Virus record (IMG/VR): IMGVR_UViG_3300020438_000007
Coordinates: 166,740 to 230,739 of that record
Source of the DNA: a virus
DNA: 64,000 nt
Direction: 5' to 3' (one strand)
Part shown: piece after piece, positions 39,267 to 48,217 of the stretch
How positions within the stretch are numbered: the first letter of the stretch is position 1
Layout: each line of letters begins with the position of its first letter
The notes under the pieces: generated by a model
The model's database searches: none
Told to the model about the DNA's origin: nothing
What the model saw: the letters and a program-made list of their open reading frames with translations, nothing else
Translations under genes and position numbers: made by a program

Positions 39267-40963
39267 TACAGCGCATCCATGATATTAAGCAGTGATTTAG
39301 TTGTTGTAAGATGTATATTTGAAGGATCTACTGCAAGAAGTATAGGAGCTTCATTCTCCATCCTACTCATCTTATACTTCCCTGTTTGATTACCACCACC
39401 ACCTACTGGCACTGGTATTGACACGACTGGAGGAGTTTCCGTTTTGTTGCCTTGGCCAACTGGTTGACTTATACCATCTGTTACCTGTCCTAAAGCTTCA
39501 AGATTCCTCAGATTAGCAGCAATCTCTAATTTAGGCAAGGAAAGATCACCCATTGTCTCTGTAGGAACATCTGCCTTACTCTTATCTTTAAATATATCTC
39601 CCCTCTTATCAAAGTCAGTCATACCAAAGCTCAACATGTCTCCCATACCAGCGAGACCTCTCATAAGTCCCTGTGGTTTAGGCATCTCTGCTATAGGTTC
39701 CATAGGTGTCCCAGAAGAAGCGGTCGTAGGTTTAATGCCTGGGTCTCCCTTAGATCCAAGAGCGCCTCTATTTCCCTTAACACCTTGGTTTCCTTTGAGA
39801 AATTCTATAGTCTGGGGTTTTAATACTAAATCAGGTCCACCTTGTCCAGTAAAAGTACTTGTCGGATCAGTAAGTGGTTCTACTGTTGATGGTTGCATAT
39901 CATCGCCACCAACAACAGTTCCTATGGGAACTGGTCTTCCGAGACTATCAAAGTTTTCATCTGCTTTTTTATCAGGATCAGGCAGAGGAAAATTAGAATC
40001 CAATCCCTCTACGGTAGTAGGAACTGATTTATCCTTATCTTTTGGTGGTTTACCATCTGGTTGTTCATCATCTGTTGCGTTCTTTAGACCAGTATCGTCA
40101 TCACCTTTGCCCTCAACAGCACTCTCTTCTTCCTCTTCAGGATCCTCTTCATTATTAGGGTCTGTATTAATATTTTTCCTGCTGATTTTACCTTTGAACT
40201 GCATCTCAACGAGACTCAAAGCCTCATCAAATTTCTCCAAGGATTCTTTGAATTGTTTAGTTACTTCTGATTTAGTTCCATCAACATTTAGTTCTTTTTT
40301 CTTACGTCCAAACACGTTCTTAGCAAGAGCGAGGCCACCTCCCAGAGCAGATCCCTTAAATAATCCACCACCTATTGCTCCAGCAACACCTAACGCTGCT
40401 GGTGCTGCCTTAACTGCCAGTGCGGCCAACCCAACAACTGCGGCACCTTTTAATAATCCTTTTAACAAACCTCCCTTTGACTTTTGAGGTTTGGCCTTCG
40501 CCATCTTCTCGATGAGATCAGCAATGATCCCCTTCGATTCCGTTAAAGATCCTAGAGATTTTTTCAGAGAGGATTGTAGACCCGACAACCCAGAGGCAAA
40601 GTTCTGTAAAGAATTTAAACCACCACCAAATATCTTACCTAAGAAGGCCTGTGGATCAAACGTACTGACCTTAGATTGTACCGACTTTACTAAATTAGGA
40701 ACTAGATTTTGGACTTTATTTTCTACTAGTCTTCCAACCCTTTTTATATTTGCTCTAGGTGTTATCTGTTCGGGAGGTTGTAGAGCCTGAGGAACCAGAG
40801 ACATTTTGCCTCTGACTTTACTTAACGTTCCTTTTGTGGATGATAGTACTTTATTCTTTGCACCACCTACTAGACTCTTGGCTTTCCCAAAAATCTTGTC
40901 AGCTTTAACAGTTTTCTTAACTGCTTTAGCACCTTTGTCTAATAGTGATCTTAGTTTAGCCAT
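39266..40963 (-). CDS. Virion structural protein with hydrophobic segment
   Basis: 565 residues. Basic amphipathic N-terminus (KLRSLLDKGAKAVKKTVK), Ala/Gly hydrophobic segment around 168-215, acidic stretch near 270, a short collagen-like run (GNQGVKGNRGALGSKGDPG) around 400. By position it belongs to the baseplate hub or tail tip; it could serve in membrane contact or as tape-measure-like protein. Not firmly identified. Confidence 0.55.
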   Translation of the reverse strand: MAKLRSLLDKGAKAVKKTVKADKIFGKAKSLVGGAKNKVLSSTKGTLSKVRGKMSLVPQALQPPEQITPRANIKRVGRLVENKVQNLVPNLVKSVQSKVSTFDPQAFLGKIFGGGLNSLQNFASGLSGLQSSLKKSLGSLTESKGIIADLIEKMAKAKPQKSKGGLLKGLLKGAAVVGLAALAVKAAPAALGVAGAIGGGLFKGSALGGGLALAKNVFGRKKKELNVDGTKSEVTKQFKESLEKFDEALSLVEMQFKGKISRKNINTDPNNEEDPEEEEESAVEGKGDDDTGLKNATDDEQPDGKPPKDKDKSVPTTVEGLDSNFPLPDPDKKADENFDSLGRPVPIGTVVGGDDMQPSTVEPLTDPTSTFTGQGGPDLVLKPQTIEFLKGNQGVKGNRGALGSKGDPGIKPTTASSGTPMEPIAEMPKPQGLMRGLAGMGDMLSFGMTDFDKRGDIFKDKSKADVPTETMGDLSLPKLEIAANLRNLEALGQVTDGISQPVGQGNKTETPPVVSIPVPVGGGGNQTGKYKMSRMENEAPILLAVDPSNIHLTTTKSLLNIMDAL

Positions 40964-41147
40964 TTTTCATTTGGGCTTCCCTGGCTCTTGCTTTTAGGTT
41001 TTCTTCTTCAATATGAAGTCTAAGTAATCCAACATAGATGTCTCTTTCCCAAGGCATCCAATTCTCAACATCCCACAAGTTATATTTATGGTACTGCATG
41101 AGAGCAAAATTGATTCGGAAGTATGTCTCAAGATTGATGTGAGACAT
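40956..41147 (-). CDS. Small tail/baseplate assembly protein
   Basis: 63 residues, with YHKYNLWDVENWMPWERDIY: the PWERDIYV element is typical of short tail-assembly chaperones placed after gp26-type genes. I place it near T4 gp51/gp26-type hub assembly factors, with low certainty. Overlaps the next gene by 8 bases. Confidence 0.5.
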   Translation of the reverse strand: MSHINLETYFRINFALMQYHKYNLWDVENWMPWERDIYVGLLRLHIEEENLKARAREAQMKNG

Positions 41148-41149
41148 AC

Positions 41150-41866
41150 TTAGGCGAAAAAATCGGCTAAGCCCTCTAATACTATAGTGTTTTCTTTCTT
41201 AGTGTTCGGATTAGTCACAGTAAGTTTATGTGACAATTTAGGCATAGTTTCAAAGAATTTTTCAAGTTTTTGAAACTGTTGTGAAGTCAATGCTTCGACC
41301 CATTCTTTTAACTCTTTTTTAGTGCAATCCGATGCGGCAAACATCTCTTCATCGTTATAAACCATCTCAATACAACTAGAGAGAACATTAAATGATTTCT
41401 CAATAGTATCTTCACTGTCAGTAAAGTTGCTATCAATGAACTGGTTGAGAGAAGGATATTTCATCTTCACAGTCCATCCATCACCAATTTCAATTTCTGA
41501 TATGTGATCTTCAGATCTTACAACTTGAATGTCGGAAATAGGAACTGTCACACTCACTTCGGTTTTTCCATCATCACCACATGTGACGAGAAGATCAATA
41601 GATTCACCTACAGACTTACCACGAATATTTAAAAACAAATATTCAATATCAAAAGCTGGTAGATTATCTATCTTGAGTCCTGTTGTAATGACGCACTCTT
41701 TAATTACTTGCTTAACTGCATTAGTAATATCTTTTTGGTTTCCACCCTCTAGAGCGAGGATAAGTATCTTCTCTTCTTTTACCAGAAACGGTCTATACTT
41801 TATAGTCTTTCCATTTGATGGCAATTCCAACTCATACTCAGTGGTAGTAATTTTTGGTAAAGGCAT
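41150..41866 (-). CDS. gp26: Baseplate hub subunit gp26
   Basis: 238 residues. MPLPKITTTEYELELPSNGK, YRPFLVKEEKILILALEGG and FDIEYLFLNIRGKSVGE are the conserved segments of T4-like gp26, a hub assembly protein. A late box lies 20 bases upstream of the ATG; two bases separate it from the small downstream gene. Confidence 0.85.
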   Translation of the reverse strand: MPLPKITTTEYELELPSNGKTIKYRPFLVKEEKILILALEGGNQKDITNAVKQVIKECVITTGLKIDNLPAFDIEYLFLNIRGKSVGESIDLLVTCGDDGKTEVSVTVPISDIQVVRSEDHISEIEIGDGWTVKMKYPSLNQFIDSNFTDSEDTIEKSFNVLSSCIEMVYNDEEMFAASDCTKKELKEWVEALTSQQFQKLEKFFETMPKLSHKLTVTNPNTKKENTIVLEGLADFFA

Positions 41867-41885
41867 AATATGTAATTATTCGTTA

Positions 41886-41894
41886 TTATTTAGA
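41886..41894 (-). promoter_or_regulatory. Late promoter box TCTAAATAA
   Basis: Minus-strand TCTAAATAA, 20 bases before the gp26 ATG, probably driving the long minus-strand hub gene run. Confidence 0.6.
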
Positions 41895-41907
41895 AGGGTT
41901 TTTGGAG

Positions 41908-42837
41908 CTATCTTGCTGTAGTAGGTTCTGTTTCATTAGTGACATTAGTAGGAGATTCTACGAGAGACTTACTGTTGTCATCAGTATCATTAGATGGGAT
42001 GGTTCCACCAGTATATCCAATAACATCAGAACTCCTCACCATAACATACCTATCATAAGCAAAATTGACTGTCACTTGCAATACTTGAGAATCTGAATAT
42101 GATAGTGCAATATCCTGTATGGATGTAGGAAAAACATTAACAAACCTATAACTCAATGCTTCTGGAATGTTATTGCTCCCTAAACCAAAAGCCAGACTCG
42201 TTGGTCTCACGAGAGTTGTATCAATATTCCTCTCAAATTTAGTTATAGTCATACTTCTCTTGTATGACTGTGGATATCTATATCTTAAGAAATTATTATT
42301 TGCAAAATGTTTTTCTTCTGGATATCCTGTAGCTGAAGCAGTCTCTAGTCCAGACTCGGAATACATTGGGTTTATATAATTGACCCATTCCTGAAACATT
42401 GTAAGACTTCTGTAGTCTCCTGTCAAATAATAAGTGACCGCAATATCATTAAATGTTCTTTGTGCTGCAAATTTCTCTACTATACCTTGTCTACTCCCAG
42501 TCTCCGAAGTAGTTGCAAAAGTTGCTCCAGGCAATATTGCTTCAGTTGCCATTAAGGAAAATCTTTCTTGACCTAAACTATCTTTCTTATACACACCACA
42601 ATCTTGTAACCACTTCTCTAAAGTGCCAGCTGAATTAGTAGGTGCTAAATCTAGTCTTACTTTGTAAAAACTTGATAAAGATGGATGTCCTAGTGAGTCT
42701 AAGAAACTAGTCTCGAAGGTTTCACCAACATCTAATGCGGTGTCTCGTATATCAGCAAAAGGTCTAGGACTTTGGGGATTTGCCCCCAAGTTTCCAACTT
42801 TAGTATTAAAATAAGCTTTCGATTCCTTTGAGGCCAT
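41908..42837 (-). CDS. Baseplate tube-initiator, gp54-like
   Basis: 309 residues. SFYKVRLDLAPTNSAG, EAILPGATFAT, DIAVTYYLTGDYRSLTMFQE and PTSIQDIALSYSDSQVLQVT are segments of the tail-tube-like fold found in gp54/gp48/gp19-type proteins. With gp48 on the other strand nearby, gp54-like is the best fit. Its ATG overlaps a plus-strand late box. Confidence 0.65.
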   Translation of the reverse strand: MASKESKAYFNTKVGNLGANPQSPRPFADIRDTALDVGETFETSFLDSLGHPSLSSFYKVRLDLAPTNSAGTLEKWLQDCGVYKKDSLGQERFSLMATEAILPGATFATTSETGSRQGIVEKFAAQRTFNDIAVTYYLTGDYRSLTMFQEWVNYINPMYSESGLETASATGYPEEKHFANNNFLRYRYPQSYKRSMTITKFERNIDTTLVRPTSLAFGLGSNNIPEALSYRFVNVFPTSIQDIALSYSDSQVLQVTVNFAYDRYVMVRSSDVIGYTGGTIPSNDTDDNSKSLVESPTNVTNETEPTTAR

Positions 42838-42844
42838 CTAAATA
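42837..42844 (+). promoter_or_regulatory. Late promoter box TCTAAATA
   Basis: Plus-strand TCTAAATA about 26 bases before the gp4 ATG; it shares a base with the ATG of the divergent gp54-like gene. Confidence 0.6.
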
Positions 42845-42870
42845 AGGTTATGACTTACCATACTATGTAT

Positions 42871-43329
42871 ATGGCTTATAAGGGAAAATTTAAACCAAAA
42901 CATATTAAAAAGTATAAAGGTGATCCCACTCAGATCATTTATCGCTCTCTATGGGAGAGAAAGTTCATGGAATACTGTGATCTGACCGAGAATATAAGTC
43001 AATGGCAATCAGAGGAATTTTGGATACCATACAAGAATCCTTTAGATAGAAAGATGCACAGATACTTTCCTGACTTTTTCATAAAATACACTGACTCCGA
43101 TGGAAAGAAACGATCTGTTGTGATAGAAGTGAAACCCAAAAAACAATGCAAGTCTCCTCCAAAGAATCCAAAAAGGAGAACTAAGTCGTGGGCACATGAC
43201 GTTCAAGCATGGGTTATTAATCAAGCAAAGTGGGAAGCAGCAGAAGAATACTGTGCTGATAGAAAGTATGAGTTCAAGATCATGACCGAAGACGATTTAG
43301 GAATATCTCATGATCGTAGAAGATATTAA
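42871..43329 (+). CDS. gp4: Head completion protein gp4
   Basis: 152 residues. MAYKGKFKPKHIKKYKGDPT, IIYRSLWERKFMEYCD, and YFPDFFIKY with VVIEVKPKKQ match T4 gp4, which completes DNA-filled heads. The D...E-x-K arrangement also resembles PD-(D/E)XK nucleases. The start at 42871 fits T4 gp4 (MAY...), over upstream ATGs at 42854 and 42865-region frames. Confidence 0.85.
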   Translation: MAYKGKFKPKHIKKYKGDPTQIIYRSLWERKFMEYCDLTENISQWQSEEFWIPYKNPLDRKMHRYFPDFFIKYTDSDGKKRSVVIEVKPKKQCKSPPKNPKRRTKSWAHDVQAWVINQAKWEAAEEYCADRKYEFKIMTEDDLGISHDRRRY

Positions 43330-43804
43330 ACAACAAGCTGGTAAGAAGAATAGAAGTGGGGCATGGTATATAAATGCTCTTACACAGTCTCTATCTCAAA
43401 TCCAAAACCCAGACATAAGTACAAGTGATACTAATGGAATAATCGAGGGAGATTTATTTTTCTTTTCATACAGTCCATCTTTCCCAGAAAGATATCAATT
43501 TTGGGACACTCAACCACTAGCGGTGGCACTGAAATTCTATAGAGATGGGTTTCTAGGATGCAATTTACACTATGTAAATCCATCTTATCGTGATTCTGTT
43601 GCAATTAGCTTACTAAATAGTGGCGGCGGGGCTGCAGTGCCTAAAAATACACTACACAAATACCTGTACTCTGGTGTGGGTAGTTTACTAAAAGTTCCTA
43701 AAAATGAAGACTGGGGGGAAATTTCTAAACTTCCTACAGAACAGTTCATAGACAGGAATGGTATGAAATATCCAAAGTACCGAGCATTTAACTGGAAAAA
43801 ATAA
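43310..43804 (+). CDS. Conserved hypothetical between gp4 and gp48
   Basis: 164 residues. AGKKNRSGAWYINALTQSL, LFFFSYSP and GFLGCNLHYVNPSYRD look like a conserved myovirus protein. It overlaps gp4 by 20 bases and precedes gp48 by one base, so it is likely a late morphogenesis protein. Function unknown. Confidence 0.6.
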   Translation: MIVEDIKQQAGKKNRSGAWYINALTQSLSQIQNPDISTSDTNGIIEGDLFFFSYSPSFPERYQFWDTQPLAVALKFYRDGFLGCNLHYVNPSYRDSVAISLLNSGGGAAVPKNTLHKYLYSGVGSLLKVPKNEDWGEISKLPTEQFIDRNGMKYPKYRAFNWKK

Positions 43805-43805
43805 C

Positions 43806-45530
43806 ATGGCAGAACCTACATTTGCTAACCAAGTTGAAGAGTATGGCAATGAACTTAGGCTTAAGCAAGTACTAAAACAAGATGTCATCACATCGGATGG
43901 TGGTACAGAAGAAGTAACGTACAAAGCATTTATTAAAGGAGACCAAGTAAAAGTATGGCCTGTTGATGATAAGGGTCTAGTTATTGCTGGGTCAGAACCA
44001 ATATTTGAAAATGGAGAGTGGAAGCCTGGCTCGGTAACAAGACCAATAATTACAACAAAAGGTCAAGGTGGTTCAATTAAAAGTCAGACGAATGTAACTT
44101 TTAAGGGAGTTGCTTTTGATAAAGACGGCAATGTAGATCCAACAAACTCAATTTTACAAGAACAATTAGCTGAGAGAACAAGATCATATGCTAATGTAAC
44201 AGATGAAAAAGTTGCGGAATGGGCAGAAAACCCAGACCTTACACCTTTACAAAAAGCAGAAAAAGACTTAAAGAGACTTAGAGAAGAAGGTTATATCAAA
44301 ACAGGAAACGCAAAGACCGACATGAGAAGGTCAATGGCATATTCTAGAGCAATAAGAATTGCTCAAAAGAAAGTTGAGTCAGAAAAAGAAAATGCAGAAT
44401 TTAACGAAACTCCAGGCGGAAAGAATGGTGAAGGGGGAGGTTTCTCTGGTTCAACACAAAAAATTAAATATGCTTTTGACAGGGGTGATGAGATCATGTT
44501 CTCTAGACCTGTCATATACCCACAAGACATGTCTATGAAGCAAGACCGCATGGTCATTCAGTGTTATACATATGAACCTCCATATAGTTCCGAGTTTACT
44601 AAAGACAATGGAGCTGCTTATGGTGCTAAAAGAGGAACGGCATTTAGAAAGAAACTGGGTTCTCCAATCATGTTACCCATGCCTAATAACATGCAAGATT
44701 CTAACCAGAGAATGTGGGAAGAAAGTAATATGAATAATGCGGCACTAGATGGTATTAGAAAAGCTGGTTCTAAGACTCTTTTAAAATCTATGATTTCGGG
44801 TAGTGGTATCTTTGAAACTCTTGATGCACTAGGTAATATTCTCCAACTAACATCACAACAAGCTGGTAGAGCTGATATAGCATCAAACAAAATGAGTCAG
44901 TTACTTGCGAATCAGGGATTTGATATCAGTTCAGATCAAATACTAGCTAGAACTGGTGGAGTCATTGCAAACTCCAACACGGAACTTCTATTTGCTGGTG
45001 TGAGTTTAAGAACTTTTGATTTTGAATGGTTACTAACTCCGAGAGATGAACAAGAAGCTCATATATGCAGAATGATTATTCGTGCATTTAAAGAGTGGTC
45101 TGCTCCAAGAAAAATGACAAAATTGGTTAAGAGTGGAAAAATGAAAGAAACTAATGAGGGTGGTACTGGACAGGCTGGAGGACCTAGTTACTTCCTAGGC
45201 ACACCAAACGTATTCAGATTGAGATATGTTACTGATGGAAACAAACCTATCATGGGTGCAAACATGTTCAAAGCTTGTGCTCTGACAGATATATCAGTAA
45301 ATTATACCCCAGAAGGTCAATGGATGGCCTATGAAAGAGGTCAACCCACATCATATACGATGAAACTCAGTTTCAACGAATTAGAGCCTATATACAACAC
45401 AGACTACCAAAAAGAAGGTATGTCTGACGGTGATAACAGAATCCATAGTGATAAAAACCAAACTGGAGACTTAATGCCAATCTTTGTTGTGAGTCAGGAC
45501 GATCCAAATACTTCAATGATAGGATACTAA
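43806..45530 (+). CDS. gp48: Baseplate tail-tube cap gp48
   Basis: 574 residues. FDRGDEIMFSRPVIYPQDMS, QCYTYEPPYS, FDFEWLLTPRDEQEAHICRM and TPEGQWMAYERGQPTSYTMK are typical of gp48, which caps the baseplate and starts tube polymerisation with gp54. Part of a four-gene plus-strand late unit. Confidence 0.8.
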   Translation: MAEPTFANQVEEYGNELRLKQVLKQDVITSDGGTEEVTYKAFIKGDQVKVWPVDDKGLVIAGSEPIFENGEWKPGSVTRPIITTKGQGGSIKSQTNVTFKGVAFDKDGNVDPTNSILQEQLAERTRSYANVTDEKVAEWAENPDLTPLQKAEKDLKRLREEGYIKTGNAKTDMRRSMAYSRAIRIAQKKVESEKENAEFNETPGGKNGEGGGFSGSTQKIKYAFDRGDEIMFSRPVIYPQDMSMKQDRMVIQCYTYEPPYSSEFTKDNGAAYGAKRGTAFRKKLGSPIMLPMPNNMQDSNQRMWEESNMNNAALDGIRKAGSKTLLKSMISGSGIFETLDALGNILQLTSQQAGRADIASNKMSQLLANQGFDISSDQILARTGGVIANSNTELLFAGVSLRTFDFEWLLTPRDEQEAHICRMIIRAFKEWSAPRKMTKLVKSGKMKETNEGGTGQAGGPSYFLGTPNVFRLRYVTDGNKPIMGANMFKACALTDISVNYTPEGQWMAYERGQPTSYTMKLSFNELEPIYNTDYQKEGMSDGDNRIHSDKNQTGDLMPIFVVSQDDPNTSMIGY

Positions 45531-45531
45531 T

Positions 45532-46281
45532 ATGCAAGGTTATTTTTCCTACTTACCAAATATAGATTACATCTCCAGATCTCCAGACAGGAGTTCCAAT
45601 GATGAGTACATTCCAGTAAAAAATATTTTCAGAAGAGCAAAAATTCGTGAAGATCTGGAACAGGTAGCTACATCTTTTGAAGATTTCTTTGTTGTCGGTG
45701 ATCTCAGACCAGATCAACTAGCATATACTTTATATGGGGATCCTAGATTTGATTGGGTTATATTAGTAACAAACAATATAACAAAAGTTAGAGATCAGTG
45801 GCCACTAAATGATATTGATTTCAGAAAATACTGCTTAGAAAAATATGGTAGTGATGAGGGATTGAGTCAGATACATCACTATGAGACTATTGAAGATACC
45901 GATTGGGCGGGAAGAATAGTTGTTCCAGAAGGATTAAGAGTGGACTCTAACTTCGATCTTAAATATTTAAAGTATAGACCAGAAGAACAAAAAATTGTCT
46001 CATATAGTAGAGTCACTCAGTTAAATGAATTATCAACCATAGATTCTGTTGGAACTGCAAAAGATGTTAATGGTAATGTAATTCAAAATCAGAACGTAGC
46101 TCCTGTAACTAACTATGAGTTTGAAGTGGCTATGAATGATGCTAAGAGAAGAATCAGAGTCCTTAGACCAATTTATCTGAGCACTATTGTGCAAGATATG
46201 AATAGAATAGGTACATATAAGAAATCATCTCAATTCAAGACTAAGAGACTTAAGAGAGCATTCAATCCTAGAACTACATAA
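45532..46281 (+). CDS. gp53: Baseplate wedge gp53
   Basis: 249 residues. YFSYLPNIDYISRSPDRSSN, VKNIFRRAKIREDL, LRPDQLAYTLYGDPRFDWVI and NNITKVRDQWPLND are hallmark gp53 segments (with a LysM-like core). Last gene of the plus-strand unit, ended by the bidirectional terminator. Confidence 0.85.
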   Translation: MQGYFSYLPNIDYISRSPDRSSNDEYIPVKNIFRRAKIREDLEQVATSFEDFFVVGDLRPDQLAYTLYGDPRFDWVILVTNNITKVRDQWPLNDIDFRKYCLEKYGSDEGLSQIHHYETIEDTDWAGRIVVPEGLRVDSNFDLKYLKYRPEEQKIVSYSRVTQLNELSTIDSVGTAKDVNGNVIQNQNVAPVTNYEFEVAMNDAKRRIRVLRPIYLSTIVQDMNRIGTYKKSSQFKTKRLKRAFNPRTT

Positions 46282-46284
46282 AAA

Positions 46285-46306
46285 AAAGGGGTCGCAAGAC
46301 CCCTTT
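46285..46306. terminator. Bidirectional rho-independent terminator
   Basis: GGGGTC-GCAA-GACCCC stem flanked by A7 and TTTCTT, placed between convergent gp53 and gp32; works for both strands. Confidence 0.9.
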
Positions 46307-46333
46307 CTTATTGGCAAATTATTTCAACTATGC

Positions 46334-47251
46334 CTATTCTTCAGCGAGTTTTTGGAAGTAACTTAGTGCGTCGTCCTCTTCCTCTGTATCCACATCAGCG
46401 GATGCAGGGGTAGCACTTGCACGGAGGTTAGATAGTTCCTCCTCAACAGTATTTCCTCTACCCTCACTCAAGTCATCAAGATCTTCATCTTGACGTGTAG
46501 GTGTTACAACAGCCTTCCTTGAAAGAACTGTATCCAAACGTGCCTTAAGTTGTTCATATGACTTGAACTGGTCTACAGCAGTGAACTCACTAAGATCGTA
46601 AATCTTGTTATAGATCTCCTCTAGTTTGTCATCATCATCCAAAAGTGATTCGGGTCTTGCAAACTCTGAACTATCATAGTTCCAGAATCCAGCCACCTGT
46701 TTGATCTTCAACTTGAAGTTAGCACCCTTCCAGAAATCGAATGGGTTGATTGCTTCCTCGTCATCGAACTCAGGTTGCATTGCAGCAGTGATCTTATCAA
46801 AGATCTTCTTACCAAACTTGTACAGTTTTACCTGTCCTTCGTTCTCAGGATTACTAGAATCTTTTACGACATAAACATTTGCATAGTAAGAAAGCTTACG
46901 CTTTTGCTTACGAGCAATATCTTTGTCTGATTCACGACCACTGTTCCAGAGACTGCGATTCAGTTCTCCAACAGGATCATCCTTACCAATAGTAGTTAGA
47001 CTGTTCTCAATGTACCAACCGCCTGGTCCTTGAAAAGCGTGACTCCAAACTTGAGTCCATGGCAATTCACAATTAGCATGTGCAGGTAGGAATCGAACAA
47101 CTGCGTATCCGTTACCCGCTTTATCTACAGCTGGTTTCCAAAGACGTTCATCAGTATTGTTGCCTTTCTCGTTGAGTTTCTCAACTTTTTTCATCAATCT
47201 CTCTGTAAGAGAGCCTGCTTTAGATTGCTTCTTTAATGCAGCAAATGACAT
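46334..47251 (-). CDS. gp32: Single-stranded DNA-binding protein gp32
   Basis: 305 residues. MSFAALKKQSKAGSLTERLM, ERLWKPAVDKAGNGYAVVRF, WYIENSLTTIGKDDPVGELN and KKLSYY-type segments fit T4-like gp32; the acidic tail (DVDTEEEDDALSYF) is the protein-interaction end. I do not see the His-Cys3 zinc motif of T4 gp32. GGAGAA precedes the ATG and a consensus promoter sits about 40 bases upstream. Confidence 0.9.
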   Translation of the reverse strand: MSFAALKKQSKAGSLTERLMKKVEKLNEKGNNTDERLWKPAVDKAGNGYAVVRFLPAHANCELPWTQVWSHAFQGPGGWYIENSLTTIGKDDPVGELNRSLWNSGRESDKDIARKQKRKLSYYANVYVVKDSSNPENEGQVKLYKFGKKIFDKITAAMQPEFDDEEAINPFDFWKGANFKLKIKQVAGFWNYDSSEFARPESLLDDDDKLEEIYNKIYDLSEFTAVDQFKSYEQLKARLDTVLSRKAVVTPTRQDEDLDDLSEGRGNTVEEELSNLRASATPASADVDTEEEDDALSYFQKLAEE

Positions 47252-47290
47252 TTAGTATTCTCCGTATTTTTGTATTGTTGGATTGTTTGT

Positions 47291-47319
47291 ATTATAACAG
47301 ATAATGGTGTCTGTGTCAA
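47291..47319 (-). promoter_or_regulatory. Consensus promoter TTGACA-17-TATAAT for gp32
   Basis: -35 TTGACA at 47314-47319, -10 TATAAT at 47291-47296. The TGA stop of the upstream gene is inside the -35 hexamer. The leader resembles the AAAC leaders (ACAAACAATCCAACAATAC). Confidence 0.85.
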
Positions 47320-47657
47320 TCTGGAATGTTTTCTTCCAGTTTGTCTAAGGTTTCAGTCAGAGTGTCAAAAAATTCTGAAATATTTTGACCTGGCTGAAGT
47401 CCCAGAAACTTGGCAGACTCTAAGATCTGCTCTTTCATCTCAAGCGCATCAGGATCATCCTTCTCTAATTGCAGTCTGAACATGAAGTTCCTCTGCTTTT
47501 CGAGTAGTGTTCTCATCTTCTTAATGTGCAAAAGGCCGTCATCCGCATTAGGATTTCGCATACCGTTTATTGCTAGGCCTGACATGATATCTTCTTGTAA
47601 CTCCTGTATCTCTGCCATGGCAGCTCTTACTGGAGCAGATCTAAAAAATTCACCCAT
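47316..47657 (-). CDS. DUF1825-family protein
   Basis: 113 residues. EFFRSAPVRAAMAEIQELQE, LLEKQRNFMFRLQLEKDDPD and ESAKFLGLQPGQNISEFFDT match DUF1825, a family of cyanobacteria and cyanophages with unknown function. The phage copy sits next to gp32, as in other cyanophages I recall. A late-type box lies 32 bases upstream. Confidence 0.75.
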   Translation of the reverse strand: MGEFFRSAPVRAAMAEIQELQEDIMSGLAINGMRNPNADDGLLHIKKMRTLLEKQRNFMFRLQLEKDDPDALEMKEQILESAKFLGLQPGQNISEFFDTLTETLDKLEENIPD

Positions 47658-47678
47658 CAATCGAATCTGATACTAACA

Positions 47679-47966
47679 CTATTTATTTGTTTTTGATACC
47701 CACATAGGTAGGTATATAAGGGTAAAAGCAGTACCCCAAAATGATAGAAAAACGTATAAGTGACTACCTCTGTGAGAGGAAAATGCAAACCCTAAGGCTA
47801 CAACAATTACCCAAACGTAGTCCACTATACCATGAAAGGTTTGCCAACCATCACCATATTTTTCTATAAGATTGTCTCGTTGTTTTGAAGCCCAAGGCGA
47901 GACATGGCGCATCATCACAAATCCCTCATTGAGGAACATGATGACAAATCCTATCCAGAATATCAC
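47679..47966 (-). CDS. Membrane protein
   Basis: 95 residues with three hydrophobic segments (about 1-18, 48-64, 73-89) and SPWASKQRDNLIEKYGDGWQ between the first two. Overlaps gp33-like gene by four bases. Function unknown. Confidence 0.6.
   Translation of the reverse strand: MIFWIGFVIMFLNEGFVMMRHVSPWASKQRDNLIEKYGDGWQTFHGIVDYVWVIVVALGFAFSSHRGSHLYVFLSFWGTAFTLIYLPMWVSKTNK
47689..47697 (-). promoter_or_regulatory. Late-type box AATAAATAG
   Basis: Minus-strand AATAAATAG in the 3' end of the membrane-protein gene, 32 bases before the DUF1825 ATG. Confidence 0.4.
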
Positions 47967-48217
47967 AGAGGTAACTTAGATTTAGAAGTACGTTTTAAGT
48001 AATTCAATTCAGTTGCTTCCGCCTTCAATTTATCCTTTAGAGGTTTTGCGATTAATTTCCCAACTGACTCAAACTCAATATTATTTTCTTCGCAATAACT
48101 AATTATTGCTTCAATATAATTGAGCTCGGTGTCAAGTACCAGTTGTTCAACATCAGTAGTGAACTTGTGCTGGTCGAGAAATTTCTCTTTCAGCAGTTCA
48201 TTAACTTCTTTCTCCAT
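47963..48217 (-). CDS. gp33: Late transcription coactivator gp33-like
   Basis: 84 residues from ATG 48217 (MEKEVNELLKEKFLDQHKFT); QLVLDTELNYIEAIISYCEE and FESVGKLIAKPLKDKLKAEA resemble cyanophage gp33, which links the late sigma gp55-RNA polymerase to the sliding clamp. The start overlaps the nuclease gene by 17 bases with GGAG upstream. Position near gp32 agrees with T4. Confidence 0.65.
   Translation of the reverse strand: MEKEVNELLKEKFLDQHKFTTDVEQLVLDTELNYIEAIISYCEENNIEFESVGKLIAKPLKDKLKAEATELNYLKRTSKSKLPL

Noticed and set aside
39636-40487. Long plus-strand open frame (283 codons)
   Set aside because: It lies opposite a well-supported structural gene, has low-complexity Pro/Ser composition expected from antisense of Gly/Lys-rich coding sequence, and no ribosome site or promoter.
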